Source: Scandinavium sp036495715 (lineage in GTDB: Bacteria; Pseudomonadota; Gammaproteobacteria; Enterobacterales; Enterobacteriaceae). From it: DNA of 64,000 nt. How positions within the stretch are numbered: position 1 is the stretch's first letter; each line of letters opens with the position of its first letter. Below are positions 52,850 through 62,012 of this stretch, piece after piece. The DNA lies in NCBI GenBank assembly GCA_036495715.1, contig DASXML010000086.1, positions 119,248-183,247 on the forward strand. Reading direction: 5' to 3'. The notes under the pieces are model-generated. The model made no database searches. It was given only the letters and a program-made list of their open reading frames with translations, and had not been told where the DNA came from. Both the position numbers and the translations under genes were made by a program.

Positions 52850-53431
52850 TTACGCCGCCAGGTTCTTCGCGACAAATTCCCAGTTTACCAACGCCCAGAA
52901 ATGCTCGAGATAGTTCGGGCGGGCGTTGCGGTAGTCGATGTAATACGCATGTTCCCACACGTCCACGGTCAGTAACGGCTTCGCGTCGGTCGTCAGCGGT
53001 GTGCCCGCGTTAGACGTCGACACGATAGCCAGTTTGCCGTCTGCTTTCTTCACAAGCCAGGTCCAGCCTGCACCGAAATTCTTGATAGCGGCGTCGGTAA
53101 ACTGCGCTTTAAACTCGGCAAAGCTACCGAAATTTGCGTTGATAGCGGCGGCGACTTCGCCTGCTGGTTCGCCACCGGCATTGGGTGCCAGGCAGTTCCA
53201 GTAGAAGGTGTGGTTCCATACCTGTGCGGCGTTGTTGAAGACGCCAGCCTCGGAAGTGCGAACGATCTCTTCCAGGGTTTTGCCTTCAAAAGCCGTGCCT
53301 TTGATCAGGTTGTTGAGGTTGGTCACATAGGCCTGGTGGTGTTTGCCGTAGTGGTATTCCAGCGTTTCAGCGGAAATGTGCGGCGCCAGGGCGTCTTTTG
53401 CATACGGTAATGCAGGTAATTCGAATGACAT
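52850..53431 (-). CDS. sodB: SodB, iron superoxide dismutase
   Basis: 193 residues, cytosolic. Metal ligands are His near the N-terminus (LEYHYGKHHQAY), His in NHTFYWNCL, and Asp/His in VDVWEHAYYIDYRN. Residues typical of the iron form (AAQVWNHTFYW) are present. The leader TAATAATAGGGAGAAGAAGCA before ATG resembles the E. coli site where sRNA RyhB pairs under iron starvation. Confidence 0.96.
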   Translation of the reverse strand: MSFELPALPYAKDALAPHISAETLEYHYGKHHQAYVTNLNNLIKGTAFEGKTLEEIVRTSEAGVFNNAAQVWNHTFYWNCLAPNAGGEPAGEVAAAINANFGSFAEFKAQFTDAAIKNFGAGWTWLVKKADGKLAIVSTSNAGTPLTTDAKPLLTVDVWEHAYYIDYRNARPNYLEHFWALVNWEFVAKNLAA

Positions 53432-53551
53432 TGCTTCTTCTCCCTATTATTTTATTACCCAATAACCTTGTATCGAGTAGGGACAGAGTAGCAAATTAAA
53501 AGATGTGGCTAAAGAGGAACTTACCCTGCAGAGACATTGACAGGGCAGGGA

Positions 53552-54361
53552 TCAGCGAATGGTTTTCGGCGTCATGACGCGGCGTGCGCCAACGTAGTGG
53601 TTTGCCCAGTAATCTTCGCTCAGGGATGTGATTTGAATATCGCGCCCAGTACGTGGCGACTGAATGAATTTTCCGTTGCCAACATACACGCCGACGTGGT
53701 CAGCCGTTCCACGGCCACGGGTGCGGAAGAACACCAGATCGCCACTTTGCAGTTCACCACGGTCAACAGAACGGGCATCCCGCAGGTGGTACATTTCGTT
53801 CGCCGTGCGCGGAATGCGGAATTTCACCAAATCTTTATACGCGTAATAGACCAGACCGCTGCAATCGAAACCGGTACGCGGCGATGTGCCACCCCAACGG
53901 TACGGCTTGCCAATCTGGCCCATCAATTTATTCATCGCCGTCTTTTGCGCTTTCTGCACGCGGGCTTTGTGTGCATCTGCAATCGTCAAAGGTTTTTCGC
54001 TAACACATTTCTTTTTATGCCCTTTGCGAATGCTGCATTTTTGCACCATTTTGGCTGAGGCAGATTTCAATGCTGGGCTTTGCGTTTTGCGTGTAGAAGC
54101 GGTTTTACTGGAGGGCGTTGTTTTTGACGTTTTCGCGACCGTTTTTTCTTTTACGGTACTGGTTTTCTTTTTGCTGGTGTTTTTGGCGGTGGTCTTTGTT
54201 TTGCTGCCGGTCGTTTTCTTTTTACGGTCTGCTTTGGCCTGATGCGACTTTTGAGATGCAGATGTACGCGCCTGTTCCGACGCATGAGACAAAGGTGTAA
54301 TAGATAACGATGTAAACAGTAAAGCACAGAGCGTGATCGAAATTTTATTTATCCGCGCCAC
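53552..54361 (-). CDS. mepH: MepH (YdhO), murein DD-endopeptidase
   Basis: 269 residues. A signal peptide ends near SHASE, followed by a long Lys/Ser/Thr-rich linker (about 30-110), then the NlpC/P60 domain with catalytic Cys in GFDCSGLVYYAYKDL and His in DHVGVYVGNG. It cleaves D-Ala-mDAP cross-links to allow murein growth. Divergent from grxD across 339 bases. Confidence 0.93.
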   Translation of the reverse strand: MARINKISITLCALLFTSLSITPLSHASEQARTSASQKSHQAKADRKKKTTGSKTKTTAKNTSKKKTSTVKEKTVAKTSKTTPSSKTASTRKTQSPALKSASAKMVQKCSIRKGHKKKCVSEKPLTIADAHKARVQKAQKTAMNKLMGQIGKPYRWGGTSPRTGFDCSGLVYYAYKDLVKFRIPRTANEMYHLRDARSVDRGELQSGDLVFFRTRGRGTADHVGVYVGNGKFIQSPRTGRDIQITSLSEDYWANHYVGARRVMTPKTIR

Positions 54362-54700
54362 TGAGCGTTCCTCTGTTAGGCAGGCAAACAGTCATGCCTG
54401 GGTATGATTGACAAAGCGAGTCGATTCTAATGCATAAAAACCCTAATTGTTAATATACTTTTTGCATCCATCGTTCTGTTTCGTTAGCGAGTGCAAAAAA
54501 ATGCGTCAAAGCAGACATAATGCGCTCGGAAAATGTTCAAGTTTGTGCCTTCCAGGCCGATAAAAACACATTTTTGAGGCAACTTCAAAAGGTCAGAGGT
54601 AAAATGTCTATGCGTGAACAAAATGTTATTTTCTGACAGCAGTCGTTGGCGTTACACTTACTGACTACTGCCATAAAAAGAAGTTTAAGGAAGCAAGACA
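54362..54700. other. mepH-grxD divergent intergenic region
   Basis: 339 bases, AT-rich, with the promoters of both genes expected. I see no gene, repeat or recognisable operator. Confidence 0.4.
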
Positions 54701-55048
54701 ATGAGCACGACTCTTGAGAAAATCCAAACCCAAATCGCTGAAAACCCAATCCTCCTGTACATGAAGGGTTCCCCGAAGCTGCCAAGCTGCGGTTTCTCTG
54801 CGCAGGCGGTTCAGGCGCTTTCCGCCTGTGGTGAGCGTTTTGCTTACGTCGATATTCTGCAAAACCCGGATATCCGTGCTGAGCTGCCGAAATACGCTAA
54901 CTGGCCAACCTTCCCGCAGCTGTGGATTGACGGTGAACTGGTCGGCGGTTGTGACATCCTGATTGAGATGTACCAGCGCGGTGAACTGCAGACGCTGATC
55001 AAAGAGACGGCGGCTAAGTACAAAGACGACGAGCAAGCTGCTGAATAA
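54701..55048 (+). CDS. grxD: GrxD, monothiol glutaredoxin 4
   Basis: 115 residues. The monothiol CGFS active site is in KLPSCGFSAQA (Cys at about residue 30) and the glutathione-binding TFPQLWIDGELVGGCDI follows. It carries and delivers Fe-S clusters, with BolA-family partners. The ribosome-binding site is AAGGA. Confidence 0.95.
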   Translation: MSTTLEKIQTQIAENPILLYMKGSPKLPSCGFSAQAVQALSACGERFAYVDILQNPDIRAELPKYANWPTFPQLWIDGELVGGCDILIEMYQRGELQTLIKETAAKYKDDEQAAE

Positions 55049-55060
55049 GTTTTTGGCAGG

Positions 55061-55093
55061 TAATAAAAAAGCGACCATCAGGTCGCTTTTTTT
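55061..55093. terminator. Terminator between grxD and rnt
   Basis: AAAAAAGCGACC/GGTCGCTTTTTT stem-loop with A and T runs on both sides; bidirectional for grxD (+) and rnt (-). Confidence 0.92.
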
Positions 55094-55742
55094 ATGCTTC
55101 GCTTTCGGCTATCGGTAACGGCCAGCCACCAAGGCGCTTCCAGCGGTTGACGATTTCGCAAAACAGCTGCGCTGTCTGTTCGGTGTCATACAGGGCCGAG
55201 TGCGCCTGATTGCCGTCAAACTCCATACCCGCCGCCAGGCAGGCTTTTGACAACACGGTTTGCCCTAAAGCCAGCCCGCTGAGTGCGGCGGTATCAAACG
55301 TCACGAAAGGGTGGAAAGGGTTACGTTTTAACCCGGCGCGTTCAGCGGCGACCATCATAAAGCTGTGATCGAAGGTGGCATTGTGCGCCACAATGATGGC
55401 GCGATTGCATTCCTGATCCTTCATGCCTTTACGCACTTCTTTAAAGATAGCGTGCAGCGCATCATATTCGCTGACTGCGCCGCGTTCAGGATCGTTTGGG
55501 TCGATCCCATTAAACGCCAACGCTTCCGGGACCAGATTTGCCCCCTCGAAAGGTTCAACGTGAAAATGCAGTGTGCTGTCTGGCATGATCCAGCCATCTT
55601 CGTCCATTTTTAACGTCACAGCAGCGACTTCCAGCAAGGCGTCCGTTTTGGCGTTAAAGCCCGCGGTTTCTACATCAATCACTACTGGATAAAAACCACG
55701 GAAGCGGTCGCACAGTGCATTACGTTGAGCGTTGTCGGACAT
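55092..55742 (-). CDS. rnt: RNase T, exoribonuclease
   Basis: DEDDh-family 3'-5' exonuclease of 216 residues that trims tRNA, 5S and 23S rRNA ends. ExoI in VVIDVETAGFN, ExoII in IIVAHNATFDHSF, ExoIII in QAHSALYDTEQTAQLF. It lies 105 bases after gloA, beyond gloA's own terminator. Confidence 0.96.
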   Translation of the reverse strand: MSDNAQRNALCDRFRGFYPVVIDVETAGFNAKTDALLEVAAVTLKMDEDGWIMPDSTLHFHVEPFEGANLVPEALAFNGIDPNDPERGAVSEYDALHAIFKEVRKGMKDQECNRAIIVAHNATFDHSFMMVAAERAGLKRNPFHPFVTFDTAALSGLALGQTVLSKACLAAGMEFDGNQAHSALYDTEQTAQLFCEIVNRWKRLGGWPLPIAESEA

Positions 55743-55817
55743 CAGGATCTCTTAGGCTTACAAAAAGTAGCGCGCATTATGGCAAATTTTGCCAGTGGTT
55801 GCAGCAGAAGCGGGAGC

Positions 55818-55840
55818 AAAAAAAGGGTGCCTTAGCACCC
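55818..55840 (-). terminator. Terminator after gloA
   Basis: Minus strand GGGTGC-TAAG-GCACCC followed by seven T, eight bases beyond the gloA stop. Confidence 0.9.
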
Positions 55841-55847
55841 GAGTACG

Positions 55848-56255
55848 TCAGTCACCGAGACCTTTACCAGCGTCTTTGGCTTCAATCAGTTCGATTTTAT
55901 AGCCATCGGGATCTTCCACAAAAGCAATGACGGTGGAGCCGCCTTTGACTGGACCTGCTTCGCGCGTGACGTTGCCGCCGTTTTTGCGGATGCGTTCGCA
56001 GGCTTCCACCGCGTTATCGACGCTCAGCGCGATGTGGCCGTATGCGGTGCCCAGATCGTAGCTTTCGACGTCCCAGTTGTAGGTCAGTTCGAGAACCGCT
56101 TCTTCGCTCTCAGGGCCATATCCAACGAAGGCGAGGGAGTATTTGTATTCCGGGTTTTCGCTGGTGCGCAGCAGTTTCATGCCCAGCACGTTGGTGTAAA
56201 ACTCGATGGAACGTTGCAGATTGCCAACACGCAGCATGGTGTGAAGTAGGCGCAT
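55848..56255 (-). CDS. gloA: GloA, glyoxalase I
   Basis: 135-residue nickel-dependent lactoylglutathione lyase that detoxifies methylglyoxal. Metal ligands include His5 in LLHTMLRVGN, Glu in VLELTYNW, His in TAYGHIALSV and Glu in YKIELIEAK. Downstream of nemRA; in E. coli NemR controls gloA together with nemA. Confidence 0.96.
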   Translation of the reverse strand: MRLLHTMLRVGNLQRSIEFYTNVLGMKLLRTSENPEYKYSLAFVGYGPESEEAVLELTYNWDVESYDLGTAYGHIALSVDNAVEACERIRKNGGNVTREAGPVKGGSTVIAFVEDPDGYKIELIEAKDAGKGLGD

Positions 56256-56298
56256 TCTCTTCCCCTTAAAGTGTTGTTTGTAAAGCAGGACTGTCAGT

Positions 56299-56322
56299 AT
56301 AGCGGCGGATACCCGCCGCTAT
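56299..56322. terminator. Hairpin between nemA and gloA
   Basis: A perfect 10-bp stem ATAGCGGCGG/CCGCCGCTAT with a four-base loop, without a T run. Readthrough from nemA into gloA is plausible. Confidence 0.5.
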
Positions 56323-56345
56323 CAATCTATGAGGGTATGCGGGGT

Positions 56346-57443
56346 TTAGAGCGTAGGATAATCGGTGTAACCTTCCGCGTCGCCGCCGTAGAAGCTTTCA
56401 GGACGCTGCGGGTTCAGTTCCGCTTTGCGCTCCAGACGTGCGACCAGGTCCGGGTTGGCGATATACGCGCGGCCAAAGGCCACCGCGTCAATCAGGCCTT
56501 TTTCAATCAGGTCTTCCGCTTTTTCCGGCGTATAAGCGCCAGCGCCGATAATCGGGCCGTGGAAACGTTCACGTACTTTACGACGGAACTCTTCGGTATA
56601 AGGTTGACCACCCGCCCAGTCCGGCTCGGACATGTGCAGATACGCGATACCACGTTTACCCAGCTCTTCGATAAAGTACAGCGCATCGGCTTCTTCGTTC
56701 GGGCCGTTGTCCGTGTTCTGGAAAGAACCAATTGGCGAAACGCGGATACCGATACGGTCGGCGTTCCACTCTTTGCTTACCGCGTCGACGACTTCCAGCA
56801 CCAGACGGGTACGGTTCTCAACGCTGCCGCCATACTGGTCAGTACGCTGGTTTGCAGAAGGTGACAGGAACTGGTGCAGCAGATAACCGTGCGCCGAGTG
56901 CAGTTCAACCAGGTCGAAACCGGCTTCACGCGCGTTGGCAACCGCTTGACGGAAATCATTCACGATACCCGGGATTTCTTCGGTTTCAAGGGCGCGCGGC
57001 AAAGAGGTGTCTTCGCGGGTCGCATGGCCATTGGCATCGCGCAGGGAAGTGCGAGTGCCAGCGCTCAGCGCAGACGGCGCAACCGGTGCCTGACCGCCAG
57101 GCTGGAGGCTGTTGTGAGAGATACGGCCGGTATGCCACAGCTGAACGGCCATATGACCGTTTTCAGCGTGCACACCGGCGGTGATTTTTTTCCACGCGGC
57201 AACTTGTTCGGGGCTGTGCAGACCGGGTGCGCCAGCGTAGCCTTTTGCCTGAGCTGAAATTTGTGTCGCTTCGGAAATGATCAAACCAGAGCTTGCGCGC
57301 TGACGGTAGTATTCGCCCATCAGCGGAGTAGGGATATCGCCAGGTTCAATGCTGCGCAGACGCGTCAGCGGTGCCATCAGCACGCGGTTTGGCAGCGTTA
57401 CGGCGCCGACTTTCAGTGGGGTAAAGAGTTTATCTTGTGACAT
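56346..57443 (-). CDS. nemA: NemA, N-ethylmaleimide reductase
   Basis: Old yellow enzyme family flavoprotein of 365 residues reducing maleimides, nitro-aromatics and other electrophiles with NADPH. Family motifs are RVLMAPLTRLR, AVQLWHTGRISH, FDLVELHSAHGYLLHQFLSP and GAYTPEKAEDLI. It follows nemR by 53 bases, and a NemR-like palindrome lies in that gap. Confidence 0.95.
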   Translation of the reverse strand: MSQDKLFTPLKVGAVTLPNRVLMAPLTRLRSIEPGDIPTPLMGEYYRQRASSGLIISEATQISAQAKGYAGAPGLHSPEQVAAWKKITAGVHAENGHMAVQLWHTGRISHNSLQPGGQAPVAPSALSAGTRTSLRDANGHATREDTSLPRALETEEIPGIVNDFRQAVANAREAGFDLVELHSAHGYLLHQFLSPSANQRTDQYGGSVENRTRLVLEVVDAVSKEWNADRIGIRVSPIGSFQNTDNGPNEEADALYFIEELGKRGIAYLHMSEPDWAGGQPYTEEFRRKVRERFHGPIIGAGAYTPEKAEDLIEKGLIDAVAFGRAYIANPDLVARLERKAELNPQRPESFYGGDAEGYTDYPTL

Positions 57444-57456
57444 GGTGACTCCTGAA

Positions 57457-57471
57457 TAGACCGGTCGTCTA
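57457..57471. promoter_or_regulatory. Second NemR-like palindrome, before nemA
   Basis: TAGACCGGTCGTCTA has the TAGAC/GTCTA half-sites of the NemR operator. It is in the 53-base nemR-nemA gap, 13 bases before the nemA start, where binding would block translation-proximal transcription or mark an internal promoter. Confidence 0.5.
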
Positions 57472-57496
57472 GATTTTCGTGAAATAAAAACGCCTG

Positions 57497-58096
57497 TTAC
57501 AAGCCAGGCGTGGCAATCATAGTCTTTGCATGTTCGAGCGCGCTTTCCAGCGGCGTCGCACTGCGTGAAATTTTGGCCTGAAGATTGGCTCCCAGCCAGA
57601 GTGAATACAACACTTCGGCTTGGGTATGCGCATCACCGTGGAAGGTGAGACTCTTTTCTTTATGTCCTTCTTCAAGCGCATGGGTCAGCAGGACGATAAT
57701 CTGACTGGCCCCTTTGTTCATTTCCGTACGCATAACTTCCGAGAGGTCACACACTTCTGCGGAGAGTTTTACCGTCAGACAGCCGCTGATAATGCCCTGT
57801 TGGCAAAACTGATTCAGCGTTTGCTGATAGTACGCTAATAAACGGTCGCGATAGTTCCCGCTGCCGTGAGCAAAATGCTCCGCCAGACGCAGGTGATAAT
57901 CAGCGTAGTGACGTTCCAGCATCGCGACACCAAACGCTTCTTTAGATCGAAAATAGTGATAAAACGAACCCTTCGGCACTTCCGCCGTTTTCAGCAACTC
58001 GCTCAATCCCATTCCGGTAAAGCCGCGGTGCATACATAAGCGCTCGCCGGTAGCGAGGATATGTTCGCGGGTGTCGTGTTCGGTGTGTCTGTTCAT
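57497..58096 (-). CDS. nemR: NemR, TetR-family electrophile/hypochlorite sensor
   Basis: 199 residues from MNRHTEHD (the frame opens three codons earlier). The TetR HTH is GMGLSELLKTAEVPKGSFYH. The redox-sensing Cys106 in IISGCLTVKL is present, with Cys21, Cys98 and Cys116 also kept. It derepresses nemA and gloA on exposure to reactive chlorine, N-ethylmaleimide or methylglyoxal. Confidence 0.95.
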   Translation of the reverse strand: MNRHTEHDTREHILATGERLCMHRGFTGMGLSELLKTAEVPKGSFYHYFRSKEAFGVAMLERHYADYHLRLAEHFAHGSGNYRDRLLAYYQQTLNQFCQQGIISGCLTVKLSAEVCDLSEVMRTEMNKGASQIIVLLTHALEEGHKEKSLTFHGDAHTQAEVLYSLWLGANLQAKISRSATPLESALEHAKTMIATPGL

Positions 58097-58110
58097 ACGG
58101 CTCAATGTAG

Positions 58111-58126
58111 TAGACCGATTGGTCTA
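58111..58126. promoter_or_regulatory. NemR operator upstream of nemR
   Basis: TAGACCGATTGGTCTA is a perfect inverted repeat (TAGACC/GGTCTA) 15 bases before the nemR start, matching the known NemR box. Confidence 0.85.
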
Positions 58127-58206
58127 ATGCAAGTGATAAATGATTGTTGGTTGCAGGATGGGCATTATCAGGCTTCAATGAGAGGAAGCAGATAACAGGG
58201 GGCGGT

Positions 58207-58446
58207 GTGGCAGAACAACTGGAGTTTTTCCCGGTACAAAGCCCGTGCCGGGGCATTTGTCAGTCCGACGAACGCGGTTATTGCCGTGGCTGTATGCGCA
58301 GCCGCGACGAGCGTTTCAACTGGCAAAATTTCAATGATGCGCAAAAGCAGGACGTGATCCGCCTCTGCCGTCAGCGTCTGCTGCGCAAAATCCGCGCAAA
58401 CAAAACCGCTTTACCTGAAGAACCTGATCAGCCTTCACTGTTTTGA
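58207..58446 (+). CDS. ydhL: YdhL, DUF1289 small cysteine-rich protein
   Basis: 79 residues starting at GTG 58207 (MAEQLEFFPV), with AGGGGG five bases before and the E. coli length. Four conserved Cys lie in PCRGICQSDERGYCRGCMR, an apparent metal or cluster site. Function unknown. The longer reading from ATG 58144 adds 21 residues without a ribosome-binding site. It precedes ydhF by 48 bases. Confidence 0.88.
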   Translation: MAEQLEFFPVQSPCRGICQSDERGYCRGCMRSRDERFNWQNFNDAQKQDVIRLCRQRLLRKIRANKTALPEEPDQPSLF

Positions 58447-58494
58447 CGCTAAATGTGCGTATACTCGATGAAATTTTCTGTTGAGGAAGCACCT

Positions 58495-59391
58495 ATGGTT
58501 CAGCGTATTACCCTCGCGCCAAACGGCCCGGAATTCTCCCGCTTTGTGATGGGCTACTGGCGTCTGATGGACTGGAACATGTCCCCGCAGCAGCTGGTCA
58601 GCTTTATTGAAGAGCATCTTGACCTTGGTATTACCACCGTCGATCACGCCGATATCTACGGTGGCTACCTGTGTGAAGCCGCTTTTGGCGAAGCGATGAA
58701 ACTGGCTCCGCATCTGCGTTCACGGATGGAAGTGGTCAGCAAGTGCGGTATTGCCACCACGGCACGTGCGGAAAACGCCATTGGTCACTACATCACCGAC
58801 AAAGACCATATTGTACGCAGCGCCGAACAGTCTTTAAGTAATCTGGCGATCGACGTGCTTGATTTGCTGCTGATCCACCGTCCGGATCCGCTGATGGATG
58901 CTGACGACGTGGCAGAAGCGTTCACCGAGCTGCATCAGAGCGGCAAAGTGCGTCATTTTGGTGTTTCCAACTTTACCCCGGCGCAGTTCTCCCTGTTGCA
59001 GTCGCGCCTGCCGTTTACGCTGGCGACAAACCAGGTTGAGCTTTCCCCCGTGCATCAGCCGCTGCTGCTTGACGGCACGCTTGATCAGCTGCAACAGCTG
59101 CGTGTGCGCCCGATGGCGTGGTCTTGCCTCGGTGGCGGGAGTCTGTTCAACGACGAGAAATTCCAGCCGCTGCGCGATGAACTGGCGCAGGTGGCGAAAG
59201 AACTGAACGCCGAAAGTATTGAACAGGTGGTTTACGCCTGGGTGATGCGTCTGCCATCTCAGCCGCTGCCGATCATCGGTTCTGGCAAAATTGAACGTGT
59301 GCGTTCTGCCATTGCCGCCGAAAATCTCGACATGACCCGCCAGCAGTGGTTCCGCATTCGTAAGGCCGCACTCGGTTACGACGTGCCTTAA
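58495..59391 (+). CDS. ydhF: YdhF, aldo/keto reductase
   Basis: 298 residues, NADPH-dependent AKR fold. The catalytic Tyr is in VDHADIYGG, Lys in VVSKCGIAT, His in LLLIHRPDP; SGKVRHFGVSN is the family signature, and the cofactor site is LPIIGSGKIERV. Substrate unknown. ATG 58495 is chosen for length and a TTGAGGAAG ribosome-binding site. Confidence 0.93.
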   Translation: MVQRITLAPNGPEFSRFVMGYWRLMDWNMSPQQLVSFIEEHLDLGITTVDHADIYGGYLCEAAFGEAMKLAPHLRSRMEVVSKCGIATTARAENAIGHYITDKDHIVRSAEQSLSNLAIDVLDLLLIHRPDPLMDADDVAEAFTELHQSGKVRHFGVSNFTPAQFSLLQSRLPFTLATNQVELSPVHQPLLLDGTLDQLQQLRVRPMAWSCLGGGSLFNDEKFQPLRDELAQVAKELNAESIEQVVYAWVMRLPSQPLPIIGSGKIERVRSAIAAENLDMTRQQWFRIRKAALGYDVP

Positions 59392-59418
59392 TCCCGCTTT
59401 ATGCTGACGCTCCGTCCA

Positions 59419-59464
59419 AAAAAGTGTTCCTGGTTTAGACTTACCAGGGACACTTTCTTTTTTT
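59419..59464 (+). terminator. Terminator between ydhF and sodC
   Basis: AAAGTGTTCCTGGT/ACCAGGGACACTTT stem with one mismatch, followed by TCTTTTTTT. Confidence 0.9.
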
Positions 59465-59473
59465 GGAGGTTCT

Positions 59474-59995
59474 ATGCAGCGAATAACCCTCACGTTATTA
59501 ACCCTTGCCATTTCCACCGGCGCTTACGCCGCCAGTACCGACGTAGAGATGAATTTGGTGACATCACAGGCCGTCGGGCAATCTATCGGTGAAGTGCAAA
59601 TCACCGAGACCGATAAAGGCCTCGAATTTGCGCCCGATCTCAAAGCGCTACCCCCTGGTGAACATGGTTTTCATGTTCATGCTAACGGCAGTTGTCAGCC
59701 CGCGATGAAAGAAGGAAAACCCAGTGCGGCAGAAGCTGCGGGGGGACATTTTGACCCGCATCATTCCGGGAAGCATGAAGGGCCAAACGGAATGGGGCAT
59801 CTTGGCGATTTACCGGTGTTAGTGGTGAACAACGATGGGAAAGCCACACAGCCGGTGCTGGCACCGCGGTTGAAAAAACTCGATGAGATTAAAGGCAAAG
59901 CGCTGATGATCCACGTCGGGGGAGATAACATGTCCGATCAACCAAAACCATTAGGTGGTGGAGGTGTGCGCTTTGCCTGTGGCGTAATTAAGTAG
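59474..59995 (+). CDS. sodC: SodC, periplasmic Cu/Zn superoxide dismutase
   Basis: 173 residues. The signal peptide ends near TGAYA. Copper ligands are in HGFHVHANGSC, zinc ligands in GGHFDPHHSGKHEG, and the C-terminal copper His in ALMIHVGGDN. It converges with ydhK with only one base between the two stop codons. Confidence 0.95.
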   Translation: MQRITLTLLTLAISTGAYAASTDVEMNLVTSQAVGQSIGEVQITETDKGLEFAPDLKALPPGEHGFHVHANGSCQPAMKEGKPSAAEAAGGHFDPHHSGKHEGPNGMGHLGDLPVLVVNNDGKATQPVLAPRLKKLDEIKGKALMIHVGGDNMSDQPKPLGGGGVRFACGVIK

Positions 59996-59996
59996 T

Positions 59997-62012
59997 TCAT
60001 TCTTCGATAGTGCCCGACACCGGTGCCTGTTCGAGCTGTAACAGCGAGCAGTAGAGCCGCCAGATAATCGCTGCCAGTTCTCTGGCAGCAGGCTGGTGGT
60101 GATGGCCTAACGCTTCGTAAATCCGTTTGAGTTCAGCCAGCGCCGAGGCCAATGGTCGTTGCTGCACGCCGCGCTCGCTCATCACATCACGCAACAGGCT
60201 GATGCACAGGTCGCGCACTTGCACCAGGGGGTCAGAACGGGTTTCCCAACTGCGCAATTGCCACACCACATGCGTACAGTTCAGCAATACGACGCCCCAA
60301 CGCAGAAGCCAGCGGCGGGCAAGGGCATCCTGGCTGCTGCTGAGCTGGCTGATGTAGTGGTACACCAGTGACTCAAATTCATGTTCGCTTTGCTGTGGGT
60401 GACGGCTTAACTGATCAACAAAGTGACGCCGTAACGCCCGAATATGCCGTCGACTTTTTCGCGCGTCAGACCCCGGTTTCAGCACGGCAAAGGCCAGCCA
60501 CGCCAAACCTACACCGATGATTTTCGCCAGATTGTCATTCAGGAACCCGCCAAAATCATAAACCGGTGGATTGGTCACCGAAATGAACGACCCCATAAAC
60601 ACCACCAGTTGTCCCCATAACCCGGCATACTTCGGCATTTGCAGCTTAAAAAGTTGCATCGTGACGATCAGTGGAAACAGGAATAACAGGAACTGCCAGA
60701 GATCGCTTAACTGCACCATCAGGCCAAACTTCACCACGAAGCTGAACAGCGACAGTAAAAGCAGCGTGCGCAGCAGCAACGTCAGCGAATTAAACGGCGA
60801 GGGCGAAGTAGAAAAGAGTACGCAGCAGATCGCGGCCAGCGTCAGTGCCGCCGGGCCAGACGACCACTGGGTGTTGATGGTCCACGCGCCGACCATAATC
60901 AGGGCGAAAAAGGTGCGAATGCCGTTCCATAATGCTTCGGCATGGTCGGTCCTGCGCGTTAGCGCAGGTGCGGCAGGCACGTCAAACTCGGTAATAGCCG
61001 ACGCATTTTCTAGCCGTCTTAACCAGCGGCTTGACGTCAGATACAGGCGACAGAAATAGCGTAACCGTTGCCAAAAGGCGTGATGTCGGTAATCCATGGG
61101 GTCTTGCGGGGCTAACGGCGCAATAATTCGCGCGACGGTATAGGCATCCGCGCCAGGCTTTGCGAGTTCTGCGAGCAAACTCTCCAGCACAGCACGCGTA
61201 TTGGCAGGCGATTCAGGCCAATTGATCAGCATTCGCCGCAGACTGGAAATGACGCTGGTCAGGCGTAATTGTTGATGCAGGAGATAGTTCAACAGGCTGT
61301 TTGAACGACGGAAACGGTAGTGACTCCAGAACGCCTGAATGCGCAACAGATTCATGGTCAGGATTTGACCGATGACACTTTCATGCGCGGTTCGGATAGC
61401 GTCGGTGGTTTCTGGCTGCCATAGCAGGCTGGCGTGTTCCAGAATACGCGCGTGCATATTTTTCAGCGCGGTCAGGAGCGTGGTGCCGTCGGAGGTACTG
61501 GGCAGCACCATCATCATCAGCGCCCCGCATAAAATACCGAGAATGACTTCACAGACGCGGGCTTGGGCAATTTCCCAAAGATGCGTGGCATCCACCAGAT
61601 TGACCATTGGGAAAGCGATGATCGCACAGGTATAACCGGCCAATTGGAACGCATACGCGACGTTGTTCATGTACATCGCACAGGTCCAGGTACAGAAGGC
61701 AATCCACGCCGACAGGCTCAGCAGAAACAGCCACGGATCGGTCATGGCATGTCCGGCTATCAAGATTGCCGCCAGCGCGCCCAACAGACTTCCGGCGATA
61801 CGGCCTAAGCTTTTACTGATAACGCCGCCGACGGTGGGGAAACTGACCACTGCGGCGGACGTCATCGCCCAATAGGGCTGATCAAGATTGATGTAATAGG
61901 CAAAACTCAGAGCCAAACACATCGCGAGGCCATTGCGCAAAGCGTATCGCCATTGAGGACGCGTCGCTTTTACCCACGGAAGCGACTGCCAGGTGAGCGC
62001 CTGTAAATTCAT
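59997..62012 (-). CDS. ydhK: YdhK, FUSC-family inner-membrane efflux component
   Basis: 671 residues with two sets of membrane helices (about 25-190 and 360-510), each followed by a cytosolic domain, as in AaeB and other FUSC proteins. It begins MNLQALTWQSLPWVKATRPQ. Expected to form a pump with the membrane-fusion protein YdhJ and small YdhI; substrate unknown. Its start overlaps the ydhJ stop by one base. Confidence 0.93.
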   Translation of the reverse strand: MNLQALTWQSLPWVKATRPQWRYALRNGLAMCLALSFAYYINLDQPYWAMTSAAVVSFPTVGGVISKSLGRIAGSLLGALAAILIAGHAMTDPWLFLLSLSAWIAFCTWTCAMYMNNVAYAFQLAGYTCAIIAFPMVNLVDATHLWEIAQARVCEVILGILCGALMMMVLPSTSDGTTLLTALKNMHARILEHASLLWQPETTDAIRTAHESVIGQILTMNLLRIQAFWSHYRFRRSNSLLNYLLHQQLRLTSVISSLRRMLINWPESPANTRAVLESLLAELAKPGADAYTVARIIAPLAPQDPMDYRHHAFWQRLRYFCRLYLTSSRWLRRLENASAITEFDVPAAPALTRRTDHAEALWNGIRTFFALIMVGAWTINTQWSSGPAALTLAAICCVLFSTSPSPFNSLTLLLRTLLLLSLFSFVVKFGLMVQLSDLWQFLLFLFPLIVTMQLFKLQMPKYAGLWGQLVVFMGSFISVTNPPVYDFGGFLNDNLAKIIGVGLAWLAFAVLKPGSDARKSRRHIRALRRHFVDQLSRHPQQSEHEFESLVYHYISQLSSSQDALARRWLLRWGVVLLNCTHVVWQLRSWETRSDPLVQVRDLCISLLRDVMSERGVQQRPLASALAELKRIYEALGHHHQPAARELAAIIWRLYCSLLQLEQAPVSGTIEE

